DNA of 12,063 bases from DASZPL01 sp035550315 (GTDB taxonomy: Bacteria; Actinomycetota; Actinomycetes; JAFAQI01), in contig DASZPL010000138.1 of the NCBI GenBank assembly GCA_035550315.1, positions 1-12,063 on the forward strand. The letters are read 5' to 3'. This document shows, piece by piece, positions 1 through 6,191 of this stretch. Every line of letters starts with the position of its first letter. Within the stretch, counting starts at the first letter, position 1. Made by a program: the position numbers and the translations under genes. The notes beneath the pieces are model-generated. The model did not search any database. It saw nothing but the letters and a program-made list of their open reading frames with translations, and had not been told where the DNA came from.

Positions 1-1
1 C

Positions 2-1900
2 CTCCACGGCGGCCGGTTGCTGCCGGCACCGTCCGGCGCAAGCGACCTGTGGTCGTCGTACCTGTCCGCGTGGCATCCGTCGAGCGTCGGCTCGGTGGCG
101 CCCTCGCCGCCGTCGGTCGCCCTGCTCGCGTTGCTCGCCACGATCCTGCTGGGCAAAGCCTGGCTCGCCGTCGACGTCCTGCTGCTCGGCGCGGTCCCGC
201 TGGCCGCGCTGTCGGCGTTCACCTCGTTACGGCTACTGACCACCGCGGTGCGGGTGCGGGTCTGGGCCAGCGTCGTCTATGCGTTGCTTCCGGCGGTGAC
301 CGGCGCGGTCGCGTCCGGGCGCCTCGACGTCGTGGTCGCCGCGATCGTGCTGCCGCGGATCGCGCGTTCGATCGCCGTCGTCTGGCAGGCCGACGCGGTG
401 GGCACGCCGCGCGGCCGCTGTGTCCGCGCCGGGTTGTGGCTCACGGTCGGCGCCGCCTTCGCGCCGCTGTTGTGGGTGTTCGCCGCGATGGTCTGCGGCC
501 TGGTCGTGGCCGCCGGGTTCTTCGTCTCGGGCGACTCCGACGACGTCGAGCGGATCGGCGCCAGGCTGGCTCGCGCCGGCGCGGTTCTCGTGGTGCCGCT
601 CGTCGTCCTGCTGCCCTGGACGCTGCACGTGCTGGTCCATCCCGGGGTGCTGTTCACCGGCAGTGGGGTCGCGGAGTTCTACTCGTCGCACTCCGCGCCG
701 TCCGGGATCTGGCTCGTCTTCCTGCACGCCGGGGGAAGCGGGCAGCCGCCGGCGTGGGTCGGGATCCCGCTGGTAGGCGCGGTCGCGCTCGGCCTGCAGC
801 GCGACAGCCGGGTGACCACGGCGCGAGTGGGTGCGGCGGTCTTCGTGGTCGGCGCGTTGCTCGCCGTCCTCATGACCCGCGGGGCGGGAGTGACGCCGGG
901 CTATCCCGCGACCCGTCACTGGCCGGGGCTGCTGCTCCTGCTCGCCGGCGCCGGCGCGCTGAACGCCGCGGTCGTGGCGGCGGTCGGCGCGCGGCCGGCA
1001 CTTCAGGACCGCAGCTTCGGCTGGCGCCAGCCGGCTGCCGTCGCCGTCGTGGCCCTTGCGGTCGTGTCGACGGCCACCTTCGTCGGCACCTGGCTGATTC
1101 GTGGCGGCGGCGGGGAGCTTCGCGGGGACGGCGGTGCCGTCCTCCCGCTCTACGTCCAGGCCGAGCTCAACGTGCCGGGCGGCGGACGGGCGCTCGTGCT
1201 CTCCGATGACCACGGGTTGATCCGTTACGCCCTGGTGCGTACCGCCGGCGGTCCGGTGCTCGGAGCCGGTGACCTGCCGGCATCCGGAGGTACGGTGCAC
1301 ACCGCGAGTGTCGAGCTCGCCGACGCCGTCCGCGACGTCGTCGCCGCACGCCCTGGCGCGGCCGGCGAGCTGGTCCCGTTCGCAGTCGACTACGTGGTCG
1401 CGTCCTCCGCCACCGCGCGTCGGATCGCCTCCCAGCTCGGGCAGCTGTCGAGCCTGACGGTCATCCCGGTGCCGAGTGCGACCGTTTGGCATTCGACGCT
1501 GGCCGCCGGCGAGCTCACCGTGCTCAGTCCCACCGCCGCGACCGCGGCGGTCAGCGGCCAGGTCAGCACCTCGACGTCGACCGCGGTGCTCCCGGTGGGG
1601 GAGGACCCGACTGACCTGCGCGCGACGGTTGCCGGGGGCACGGTGGGCCGGCTGCTGGTGCTCGCCGAGCCGGCGAGCTCTGGCTGGCACGCCACCCTCG
1701 ACGGCCAGGCGCTGCACCCCACGAAGGCATACGGGTGGGCGCAGGCGTTCGAGCTGCCCAGCGCCGGCGGTCAGGTCCACGTGACCTACCGCAGCGGCAG
1801 CCGGCACTGGTGGGCGCTGTTCGAGCTGCTCGCCCTGATCGGCGTCGTCCTGGTCGGCAGCGGCGCCGGCCCGCACGTGCCCCATCGGGTGACGTCATGA
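2..1900 (+). CDS. Multi-pass membrane glycosyltransferase-type protein, C-terminal part (5' truncated)
   Basis: The frame is already open at the window edge, so the true start and any N-terminal catalytic domain lie upstream; the TTG at 17 is not a credible start. The visible 632 residues contain about eight to ten hydrophobic stretches, for example around residues 40-75, 145-175, 195-215 and 285-365. A mostly soluble, Ala/Gly/Val-rich segment follows (about 367-600), then a last membrane helix (about 602-622). The segment with SYLSAWHP, GKAWLAVDVLL and ASGRLD resembles, from memory, the large actinobacterial family-2 glycosyltransferase encoded next to DUF5719 genes. The inferred role is transfer of sugars onto a surface or lipid-linked acceptor, with the post-helix domain outside the cell. 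The gene ends in an ATGA overlap with the DUF5719 gene, which implies cotranslation. A rare TTA leucine codon lies at 227-229. The membrane protein call is firm; the glycosyltransferase call rests on recollection and context because the GT-A domain is not in view. Confidence 0.72.
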   Translation, partial: LHGGRLLPAPSGASDLWSSYLSAWHPSSVGSVAPSPPSVALLALLATILLGKAWLAVDVLLLGAVPLAALSAFTSLRLLTTAVRVRVWASVVYALLPAVTGAVASGRLDVVVAAIVLPRIARSIAVVWQADAVGTPRGRCVRAGLWLTVGAAFAPLLWVFAAMVCGLVVAAGFFVSGDSDDVERIGARLARAGAVLVVPLVVLLPWTLHVLVHPGVLFTGSGVAEFYSSHSAPSGIWLVFLHAGGSGQPPAWVGIPLVGAVALGLQRDSRVTTARVGAAVFVVGALLAVLMTRGAGVTPGYPATRHWPGLLLLLAGAGALNAAVVAAVGARPALQDRSFGWRQPAAVAVVALAVVSTATFVGTWLIRGGGGELRGDGGAVLPLYVQAELNVPGGGRALVLSDDHGLIRYALVRTAGGPVLGAGDLPASGGTVHTASVELADAVRDVVAARPGAAGELVPFAVDYVVASSATARRIASQLGQLSSLTVIPVPSATVWHSTLAAGELTVLSPTAATAAVSGQVSTSTSTAVLPVGEDPTDLRATVAGGTVGRLLVLAEPASSGWHATLDGQALHPTKAYGWAQAFELPSAGGQVHVTYRSGSRHWWALFELLALIGVVLVGSGAGPHVPHRVTS

Positions 1901-3351
1901 GGCGCGACCTGCCGGTGTTCGGGGTGGCGCTGGCCGCGGTGCTGCTGGTGTCGTTCCTGACCGGTTCGAGTGCCGCGAAGCGGGTCAACGCACCGGTCGG
2001 CACGGCCGCCGTCACCGCGCGGACCCTCGCCTGCCCGGTCGTCAACGGCCAACCGCGCAACACGGTCGGCACGGCCGCGGCTGCCGACGTGGGCAAGGCC
2101 CTTCAGCCGCCGGCGGTCGAGGCCGGCTCCACCGTGGTGCGCACGTTGTTCGGCACGAGCAAGTCGAAGACCTCGCCGGTCGATCTCAACCCGACCGACT
2201 CCTTGCACATCGACGACCTGCACAGCGAAGCCGTGGCGTACGCCACCACCGGGACGAGCGCGGCCTACGTCGTCGCCGACGAGCTGGTCGAGACCGACGA
2301 GGGCCGCTACCGCGCTCTCGCCGGCGGGACCTGCCTGCCGCCGGCGACCAACTGGTGGTTCGTGGGCGGCAGCGGCAAGGTCGGCTACACCGACCGGTTG
2401 TTCCTTGCCAACCCGGCGCGCACTCCTGCCGATGTCGTCGTCACGGCGTGGACACCGAAGGGGCCGGTCTCCACCCCCCGGATCGCCGACATCATCGTCC
2501 CGCCCGAGTCGAAGTACACGGTCGGCGTGTACGCGTTCGCCCCTGACATCCCGAACGTCGCGATCCACGTCCACGCCGAAAGCGGCGCGGTGACGGCGGC
2601 GCTGATGGACCGCCACACCAGCGGCGTGACGCCCGACGGCGGCGACCTGGTGCCGCCGACCGCGGCGCCGTCCCGGCACGGGGTGATCGCCGGCTTCCCG
2701 GAAGGGTCCGGACCCCGAGCGCTGGTCGTCGCCAACCCCGGTTTCGCCGACGCGACGGTCGAGGTCAAGGTGGTGACCTCGCAGGGCGAGTACACCCCGT
2801 CGAGCGTGAAGTCGTTCGTCGTCAGCCCTGGTCGCACGAAGTTCGTCGACGTCACCAAGGCGTTGTCGGGGGCGACCGGGGCGGTGCTGCTCAGCAGCGA
2901 CCAGCCGGTCTTCGCCGCGGGCCGCTCGACCGCCTCACCGGGCGGCCGGCTCGACCCCGACTACTTCTGGGACGCCGTGACGCCGGCGGTGGCCGGCCCG
3001 GCGGCGGTGGCGATCGGACGGGAGCCCGACGGGGGCGAGTGCCTCCTGCTGCTCAGCGCACCGCAGGGCGCGGCCTCGGTACGGGTCACCACACCGGAGG
3101 GCGGCAGCCGGACGATCCCGGTCCCGGCGGGCCACAGCGTCGCCGTCGACATCACCGATCTGGTGAAGGCGAGCTCCGGTTCGTGGCCGTTCGTCGTGAC
3201 GCCGGTCGGAGACCAGCCGGTCTACGGCGTACGCATCCTGCACTTCGACGGCGCGCACGGTGCCCTCAACACCGCGGAGCCGCTCACCGCTCTGCCGGGG
3301 CCGATCCCGCTGCCGCCGGTCAGGGAGGACCCTCGGCTGGCCAGTCGCTGA
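1897..3351 (+). CDS. DUF5719 family secreted/anchored protein
   Basis: This is a 484-residue protein. The ATG at 1897 overlaps the upstream stop as ATGA, so translation is probably coupled. The N-terminus has MRRD followed by a hydrophobic stretch (about residues 6-24) ending near GSSAAK, which reads as a signal peptide or signal anchor. The rest is rich in Val, Thr, Gly and Pro with short beta-like repeats. Phrases such as LFLANPARTPADV (about 168-180) and ALVVANPGFADATVEVKV recur as structural echoes, suggesting tandem beta-sandwich modules on the outer face. Only a few cysteines are present and I see no catalytic motif. Length, signal and position directly after the membrane glycosyltransferase match what I recall of actinobacterial DUF5719 proteins; the function of that family is unknown to me. 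The pair could work together in envelope glycan export or assembly, which is inference from the overlap. The gene ends 10 bases from the stop of a convergent gene. Confidence 0.72.
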   Translation: MRRDLPVFGVALAAVLLVSFLTGSSAAKRVNAPVGTAAVTARTLACPVVNGQPRNTVGTAAAADVGKALQPPAVEAGSTVVRTLFGTSKSKTSPVDLNPTDSLHIDDLHSEAVAYATTGTSAAYVVADELVETDEGRYRALAGGTCLPPATNWWFVGGSGKVGYTDRLFLANPARTPADVVVTAWTPKGPVSTPRIADIIVPPESKYTVGVYAFAPDIPNVAIHVHAESGAVTAALMDRHTSGVTPDGGDLVPPTAAPSRHGVIAGFPEGSGPRALVVANPGFADATVEVKVVTSQGEYTPSSVKSFVVSPGRTKFVDVTKALSGATGAVLLSSDQPVFAAGRSTASPGGRLDPDYFWDAVTPAVAGPAAVAIGREPDGGECLLLLSAPQGAASVRVTTPEGGSRTIPVPAGHSVAVDITDLVKASSGSWPFVVTPVGDQPVYGVRILHFDGAHGALNTAEPLTALPGPIPLPPVREDPRLASR

Positions 3352-3361
3352 CCGCGCCGGG

Positions 3362-3802
3362 CTATCCCTCGCCGAAGCCCGGATCGACGACGTCGGGGTC
3401 GAGGCCGAGGTAGTTCGAGATCACCTGGACCACGACGTCGTGCACCAGGTCTTCGAGGTCCTCGGCGTCGCGGGCCCGCAGCTCGATCGGCTTGCGATAG
3501 AGCACGATGCAGGTTTGGGTGCCGGCGCGATGGTCGTGACGTCGGCGCACGATCTGGGCGAGCAGCACGCCGCCGGCGTCGATCGCCCCTTCGGCCGCGG
3601 CCGCGGTGAGGTCGACGTCGGTGGGCGGCACCAGATCGACGGCGAAGTCGACTGCGGCGAGCTGGTCGCGCCAACGGTGCTCGACATGCTCGACGGCCTC
3701 GCTGGCGATCCGATCGAACCGGTCGGCGGGTGAGGCGGCCAGCGGTACGGCGGCCGGGGCGAGGACGCCGCGGGCGCCTCTTCCACGGCGGTCGCGGCGC
3801 AC
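3362..3802 (-). CDS. Zincin-like metallopeptidase family protein without the HExxH motif
   Basis: This 146-residue protein starts with MRRDRRGRGARG. I chose the GTG at 3802 because TACGCT lies exactly six bases upstream of it, the same leaderless layout seen at three or four neighbouring genes; a GTG at 3862 would add 20 residues without such a signal. The body (FDRIASEAVEHVEHRW, then VDFAVDLVPP, then CIVLYRKPIELRAR, then LEDLVHDVVVQVISNYLG) follows the plan of small PF06262-type zincin-like proteins found beside DUF3499 in actinobacteria. In catalytic relatives the final helix carries HExxH; here the equivalent positions read Q126, V127 and N130, so zinc binding and proteolysis are unlikely. 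From memory other actinobacterial versions at this locus also lack the motif, so this is probably a stable non-enzymatic subfamily rather than decay. The gene is convergent with the DUF5719 gene and divergent from the DUF3499 gene. Confidence 0.75.
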   Translation of the reverse strand: MRRDRRGRGARGVLAPAAVPLAASPADRFDRIASEAVEHVEHRWRDQLAAVDFAVDLVPPTDVDLTAAAAEGAIDAGGVLLAQIVRRRHDHRAGTQTCIVLYRKPIELRARDAEDLEDLVHDVVVQVISNYLGLDPDVVDPGFGEG

Positions 3803-3808
3803 GGCCGA

Positions 3809-3814
3809 AGCGTA
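3809..3814 (-). promoter_or_regulatory. Predicted -10 box (TACGCT) of the zincin-like gene
   Basis: Read on the minus strand, TACGCT fits the actinobacterial TANNNT -10 pattern and is followed by exactly six bases before the GTG at 3802. A start site seven bases after the box would coincide with the GTG, giving a leaderless transcript. I see no Shine-Dalgarno sequence in front of this GTG and no convincing -35 box. Confidence 0.5.
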
Positions 3815-3842
3815 CGGCGCGATGAACCCCGAACGGCGCGAT
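3814..3842 (+). repeat. Two exact copies of ACGGCGCGAT in a divergent promoter region
   Basis: ACGGCGCGAT occurs at 3814-3823 and again at 3833-3842, 19 bases apart. The first copy abuts the predicted -10 box of the minus-strand gene and the second lies toward its -35 region. A third, inverted copy of the eight-base core ACGGCGCG lies at 3873-3880, nearer the DUF3499 promoter. The arrangement could be an operator for one or both divergent genes; no regulator is recognised. Confidence 0.45.
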
Positions 3843-3909
3843 TTGTCTGCTCCTCGCGACACGACCGCGTGACGCGCCGTCGGTGATGGCCGAGCGCCAC
3901 CTCGGCGGG

Positions 3910-3915
3910 TACCGT
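3910..3915 (+). promoter_or_regulatory. Predicted -10 box (TACCGT) of the DUF3499 gene
   Basis: TACCGT matches TANNNT and is separated from the GTG at 3922 by exactly six bases. No Shine-Dalgarno sequence precedes that GTG. Both facts point to a leaderless mRNA that begins at the start codon. No clear -35 element is visible. Confidence 0.55.
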
Positions 3916-3921
3916 CGCGGC

Positions 3922-4278
3922 GTGAGCCCGCTGCGCCGCTGTTCGCGGACCGCATGCGGCCGCCCGGCGGTCGCGACGCTCACCTATGCCTACTCGAGCT
4001 CGACGGCGGTCGTCGGCCCCCTCGCCACCTACGCCGAGCCGCACTCCTACGACCTCTGCGACGCCCACGCCGACCGGCTGACCGCTCCGCGCGGCTGGGA
4101 GGTGGTCCGCCTCGACGTGGACGCGGAGACCGCGGTGCCGGGCGAGGACGACCTCGCCGCGCTCGCCGAGGCGGTCCGGGAGGCCGCCCGCCCCGCGGCG
4201 GCGGTCGTCACCAAGGCCCCGGAGGTTCCCGAGCTCGGCCGACGCGGCCATTTGCGCGTCATCCCGCCCACGGCGTAG
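3922..4278 (+). CDS. DUF3499 family protein, putative zinc-binding
   Basis: This is a 118-residue protein. The GTG at 3922 is preferred over the GTG at 3883 because the family, as I recall it, begins with M/VSP-RRCSRTACGRPA, and because a TANNNT box sits six bases before this codon. The conserved N-terminal half reads CSRTACGRPAVATLTY, then GPLATYAEPHSYDLC, then RLTAPRGWEVVRL. Cys7, Cys12, Cys46 and His49 could form one zinc site (CX4C and CX2H). From about residue 65 the protein becomes acidic and Ala-rich, with a low-complexity linker and a short basic tail ending LGRRGHLRVIPPTA. The family is confined to actinobacteria as far as I know and has no established function. It lies divergent from the zincin-like gene and upstream of the Cys4 protein and manB, an order also found in mycobacteria (Rv3259, Rv3258c, Rv3257c region). 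Family assignment is firm; zinc binding is inferred. Confidence 0.88.
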   Translation: MSPLRRCSRTACGRPAVATLTYAYSSSTAVVGPLATYAEPHSYDLCDAHADRLTAPRGWEVVRLDVDAETAVPGEDDLAALAEAVREAARPAAAVVTKAPEVPELGRRGHLRVIPPTA

Positions 4279-4290
4279 CCCAACCCCGGG

Positions 4291-4321
4291 GCGGATTGTC
4301 CGGTTTGTGGCGGAATCGCCG
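4291..4321 (+). repeat. Paired short dyads upstream of the Cys4 gene
   Basis: The 111-base gap after the DUF3499 gene holds GCGGATTGTCCG (4291-4302) and GCGGAATCGCCG (4310-4321), which agree at 9 of 12 positions and are 19 bases apart. The first contains the dyad CGGA-TTG-TCCG and the second lies in GGCG-GAAT-CGCC. They could be a two-site operator or small RNA hairpins. They lack a U-run, so they do not look like a terminator. Confidence 0.3.
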
Positions 4322-4376
4322 TTTTCTCAAGGTATCCGGGCGCAGCGCCGATGGACGTCGGGTCGCATCTTCCCCT

Positions 4377-4380
4377 GGAG
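4377..4380 (+). promoter_or_regulatory. Shine-Dalgarno sequence of the Cys4 gene
   Basis: GGAG lies nine bases before the ATG at 4390 and decides the start over an in-frame upstream ATG at 4351, which has no such signal. Unlike its neighbours on both sides, this gene therefore seems to be translated from a leadered mRNA. Confidence 0.5.
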
Positions 4381-4389
4381 GCCTTCCGC

Positions 4390-4611
4390 ATGACCCTCGC
4401 CGACGCCACCTCGCTGACCCGCCCCGGAGCCCGGATGGGGCAGAGCTGCGCCTCGTGCGGCAGTGACCGGGTGACCAGCCTCGCGATGACGCTGACCGAC
4501 GGCACCCCGGTGAGCTTCCGGTCCTGCCACGCCTGTGAGCACAAGGTCTGGTGGGACGCGACCGGCCGGCTCGACTTCGCCGACGTGCTGAAGCGCACCG
4601 CGAAGCGCTGA
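4390..4611 (+). CDS. Small Cys4 (zinc-ribbon-like) protein of unknown function
   Basis: This is a 73-residue protein starting at the ATG at 4390, which has GGAG nine bases upstream; the in-frame ATG at 4351 has no ribosome site and would add 13 residues. Two CxxC knuckles, Cys20-Ala-Ser-Cys23 and Cys46-His-Ala-Cys49, are separated by 22 residues, the usual spacing of a small zinc ribbon. Between them lies TSLAMTLTDGTPVSFRS, which reads as the beta hairpin. After the second knuckle come the aromatic and charged segment EHKVWWDATGRLDF and a basic end (KRTAKR). I do not recognise a named family. The fold suggests a protein or nucleic-acid contact rather than an enzyme. It lies 19 bases before manB, which has its own predicted leaderless promoter, so cotranscription is possible but not required. 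Codon use matches the neighbours, supporting a real gene. Confidence 0.8.
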   Translation: MTLADATSLTRPGARMGQSCASCGSDRVTSLAMTLTDGTPVSFRSCHACEHKVWWDATGRLDFADVLKRTAKR

Positions 4612-4618
4612 GCCCTAC

Positions 4619-4624
4619 TAGCGT
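4619..4624 (+). promoter_or_regulatory. Predicted -10 box (TAGCGT) of manB
   Basis: TAGCGT fits TANNNT and is followed by six bases and the ATG at 4631, a leaderless layout. The same spacing to the ATG, rather than to the adjacent GTG at 4628, decides the start. No Shine-Dalgarno sequence is seen in front of either codon. Confidence 0.5.
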
Positions 4625-4630
4625 CGAGTG

Positions 4631-5986
4631 ATGGCAGCCGCACTCGACCGGATCATCAAGGCCTACGACGTGCGGGGCGTCGTCCCCGACGAGCTCGACG
4701 CCGCGATCGCCAGGGACATCGGCGCGGCCTTCGTGCGCCTGCTCGAGGCCGACCGGGTCGTCACCGCCCATGACATGCGCGACAGCTCGCCGGAGCTGGC
4801 GGCGGCATTCGCCGAGGGTGCGAACTCCCAGGGCGCCGACGTCGTGGCGACCGGGCTCGGCTCGACCGACCTGCTCTACTTCGCGTCAGGAAGCCTCGAC
4901 ATCCCGGGGGCGATGTTCACCGCGAGCCACAACCCGGCCCGCTACAACGGCATCAAGCTCTGCCGCGCGGGCGCCGCGCCGGTCGGCCAGGACAGTGGTC
5001 TGGCCGACATCCGACGGATGCTCGAGCAGGGCGTCCCGGCCGGCGACCGGACGCCCGGCAGCGTCACCGAGCAGAACCTGCTCACCGACTACGCGGCGTA
5101 CCTGATCGGCCTGGTTCCCGGCATTCGCGAGATCCGCCGGCTGAAGGTGGTCGTCGACGCCGGCAACGGCATGGCCGGCCTGACCGTTCCCGAGGTGTTC
5201 GACGAGCTCCCGATCGAGCTGACCCGCATGTACTTCGAGCTCGACGGCAGCTTCCCTCATCACGAGGCGAACCCGATCGACCCGGCGAACCTGCGCGACC
5301 TCCAGGCGGAGGTCCGCGCCCGCGGGGCCGACATCGGTCTGGCGTTCGACGGTGACGCGGACCGCTGCTTCGTGGTCGACGAGCGCGGCGAGATCGTCTC
5401 GCCGTCCGTGCTCACCGCGTTGATCGCCGATCGCGAGCTCGGCAAGGAGCCTGCGGCGACCGTGATCCACAACCTGATCACCTCCCGCGCGGTGCCCGAG
5501 ATCGTGCGGGAGCGCGGCGGTACGCCGGTGCGCACCCGGGTGGGTCACTCCTTCATCAAGGCGACGATGGCCGAGACCGGCGCGGTGTTCGGCGGCGAGC
5601 ACTCCGGCCACTTCTACTTCCGGGACTTCTGGCGGGCGGACTCCGGGATGCTCGCCGCGCTGCACACCCTTGCGGCGCTCGGCCAGACCGAGGGTCCGCT
5701 GTCCGCGCTGCTCGCGGACTACAGCCGCTACGTCGGCTCCGGTGAGGTCAACAGCGAGGTGGCCGACCCGACCGCCGCGCTCGCCGCGGTGCGCGACACC
5801 TTCGGCGCGCAACCGGGTGTCGAACTCGACGAGCTCGACGGGCTCACCGTCGATGTCGGCGAGGGCCGCTGGTTCAACGTGCGGGCATCCAACACCGAGC
5901 CGTTGCTCCGGCTCAACGTCGAGGCTCCCGACGAGGCCGGGATGGCGCGGCTGCGCGACGAGGTGCTCTCCGTCATCCGCCGTTAG
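4631..5986 (+). CDS. manB: Phosphomannomutase/phosphoglucomutase ManB
   Basis: This 451-residue cytosolic enzyme interconverts mannose-6-phosphate and mannose-1-phosphate (and often the glucose equivalents), feeding GDP-mannose synthesis. All four alpha-D-phosphohexomutase signatures are present. The phosphoserine loop TASHNPARYNGIK has Ser99; the Mg2+ loop DGDADR has Asp240, Asp242 and Asp244; the sugar-specificity loop GGEHSGH has Glu323 and Ser325; the phosphate-binding loop RASNTEP covers 418-424. The N-terminal IIKAYDVRGVVPDEL is typical. Length is normal for the family (about 450-460). I chose the ATG at 4631 because TAGCGT lies six bases before it. It lies between a Cys4 protein gene and the Trm112-like gene, and the isomerase two genes downstream would supply its substrate. 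Intact and ordinary in codon use. The family is certain; mannose versus glucose preference cannot be read from the sequence. Confidence 0.95.
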   Translation: MAAALDRIIKAYDVRGVVPDELDAAIARDIGAAFVRLLEADRVVTAHDMRDSSPELAAAFAEGANSQGADVVATGLGSTDLLYFASGSLDIPGAMFTASHNPARYNGIKLCRAGAAPVGQDSGLADIRRMLEQGVPAGDRTPGSVTEQNLLTDYAAYLIGLVPGIREIRRLKVVVDAGNGMAGLTVPEVFDELPIELTRMYFELDGSFPHHEANPIDPANLRDLQAEVRARGADIGLAFDGDADRCFVVDERGEIVSPSVLTALIADRELGKEPAATVIHNLITSRAVPEIVRERGGTPVRTRVGHSFIKATMAETGAVFGGEHSGHFYFRDFWRADSGMLAALHTLAALGQTEGPLSALLADYSRYVGSGEVNSEVADPTAALAAVRDTFGAQPGVELDELDGLTVDVGEGRWFNVRASNTEPLLRLNVEAPDEAGMARLRDEVLSVIRR

Positions 5987-6005
5987 CCCCGGCTCGGCTG
6001 AGCAC

Positions 6006-6011
6006 TAGTCT
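6006..6011 (+). promoter_or_regulatory. Predicted -10 box (TAGTCT) of the Trm112-like gene
   Basis: TAGTCT fits TANNNT and is followed by exactly six bases and the GTG at 6018. The box lies only 19 bases after the manB stop, so the Trm112-isomerase pair probably has its own leaderless promoter in addition to any read-through from manB. Confidence 0.5.
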
Positions 6012-6017
6012 CGCCTC

Positions 6018-6191
6018 GTGAATCTGGACCCGTCGCTGCTCGAGATCCTGGCCTGCCCGAACTGCCGGGGCGAGCTGCGCGTCGACGACGCCGCCGCCGA
6101 GTTGGTCTGCACCGGTTGCGGCTACGGCTATCCGGTGCGCGACGACATCCCCGTCCTGCTGGTCGACGAGGCTCGCAAGCCCGACGCATGA
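6018..6191 (+). CDS. Trm112-like small zinc protein
   Basis: This is a 57-residue protein starting at the GTG at 6018. It begins NLDPSLLEILACPNCRGEL, has a second knuckle VCTGCGYGYPV, and ends DDIPVLLVDEARKP, which is the full plan of the Trm112/DUF343 family. The pairs Cys13/Cys16 and Cys33/Cys36 should bind one zinc. In eukaryotes and archaea Trm112 activates several methyltransferases by covering their hydrophobic surface; bacterial versions are less studied, so a partner here is unknown. The gene overlaps the SIS isomerase by ATGA, which implies fixed co-expression. A TANNNT box six bases before the GTG supports a leaderless start. Family confidence is high; the role is inferred. Besides methyltransferases, the coupling suggests the isomerase itself as a possible partner. 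Confidence 0.9.
   Translation: MNLDPSLLEILACPNCRGELRVDDAAAELVCTGCGYGYPVRDDIPVLLVDEARKPDA

Noticed and set aside
233..1885. 550-codon open frame on the minus strand
   Set aside because: It lies wholly opposite the membrane protein gene. Its product is Arg/Gly/Asp-rich and low in complexity with no hydrophobic core, a typical antisense shadow in GC-rich DNA.
1735..1896. In-frame upstream extension of the DUF5719 frame
   Set aside because: It would overlap the membrane protein gene by 160 bases with an Arg-rich product and would bury the signal sequence that starts at the ATG at 1897.
3421..4251. 276-codon minus-strand frame across the zincin-like and DUF3499 genes
   Set aside because: Its product is Ser/Pro/Arg-rich, and two recognised genes in other frames explain the DNA.
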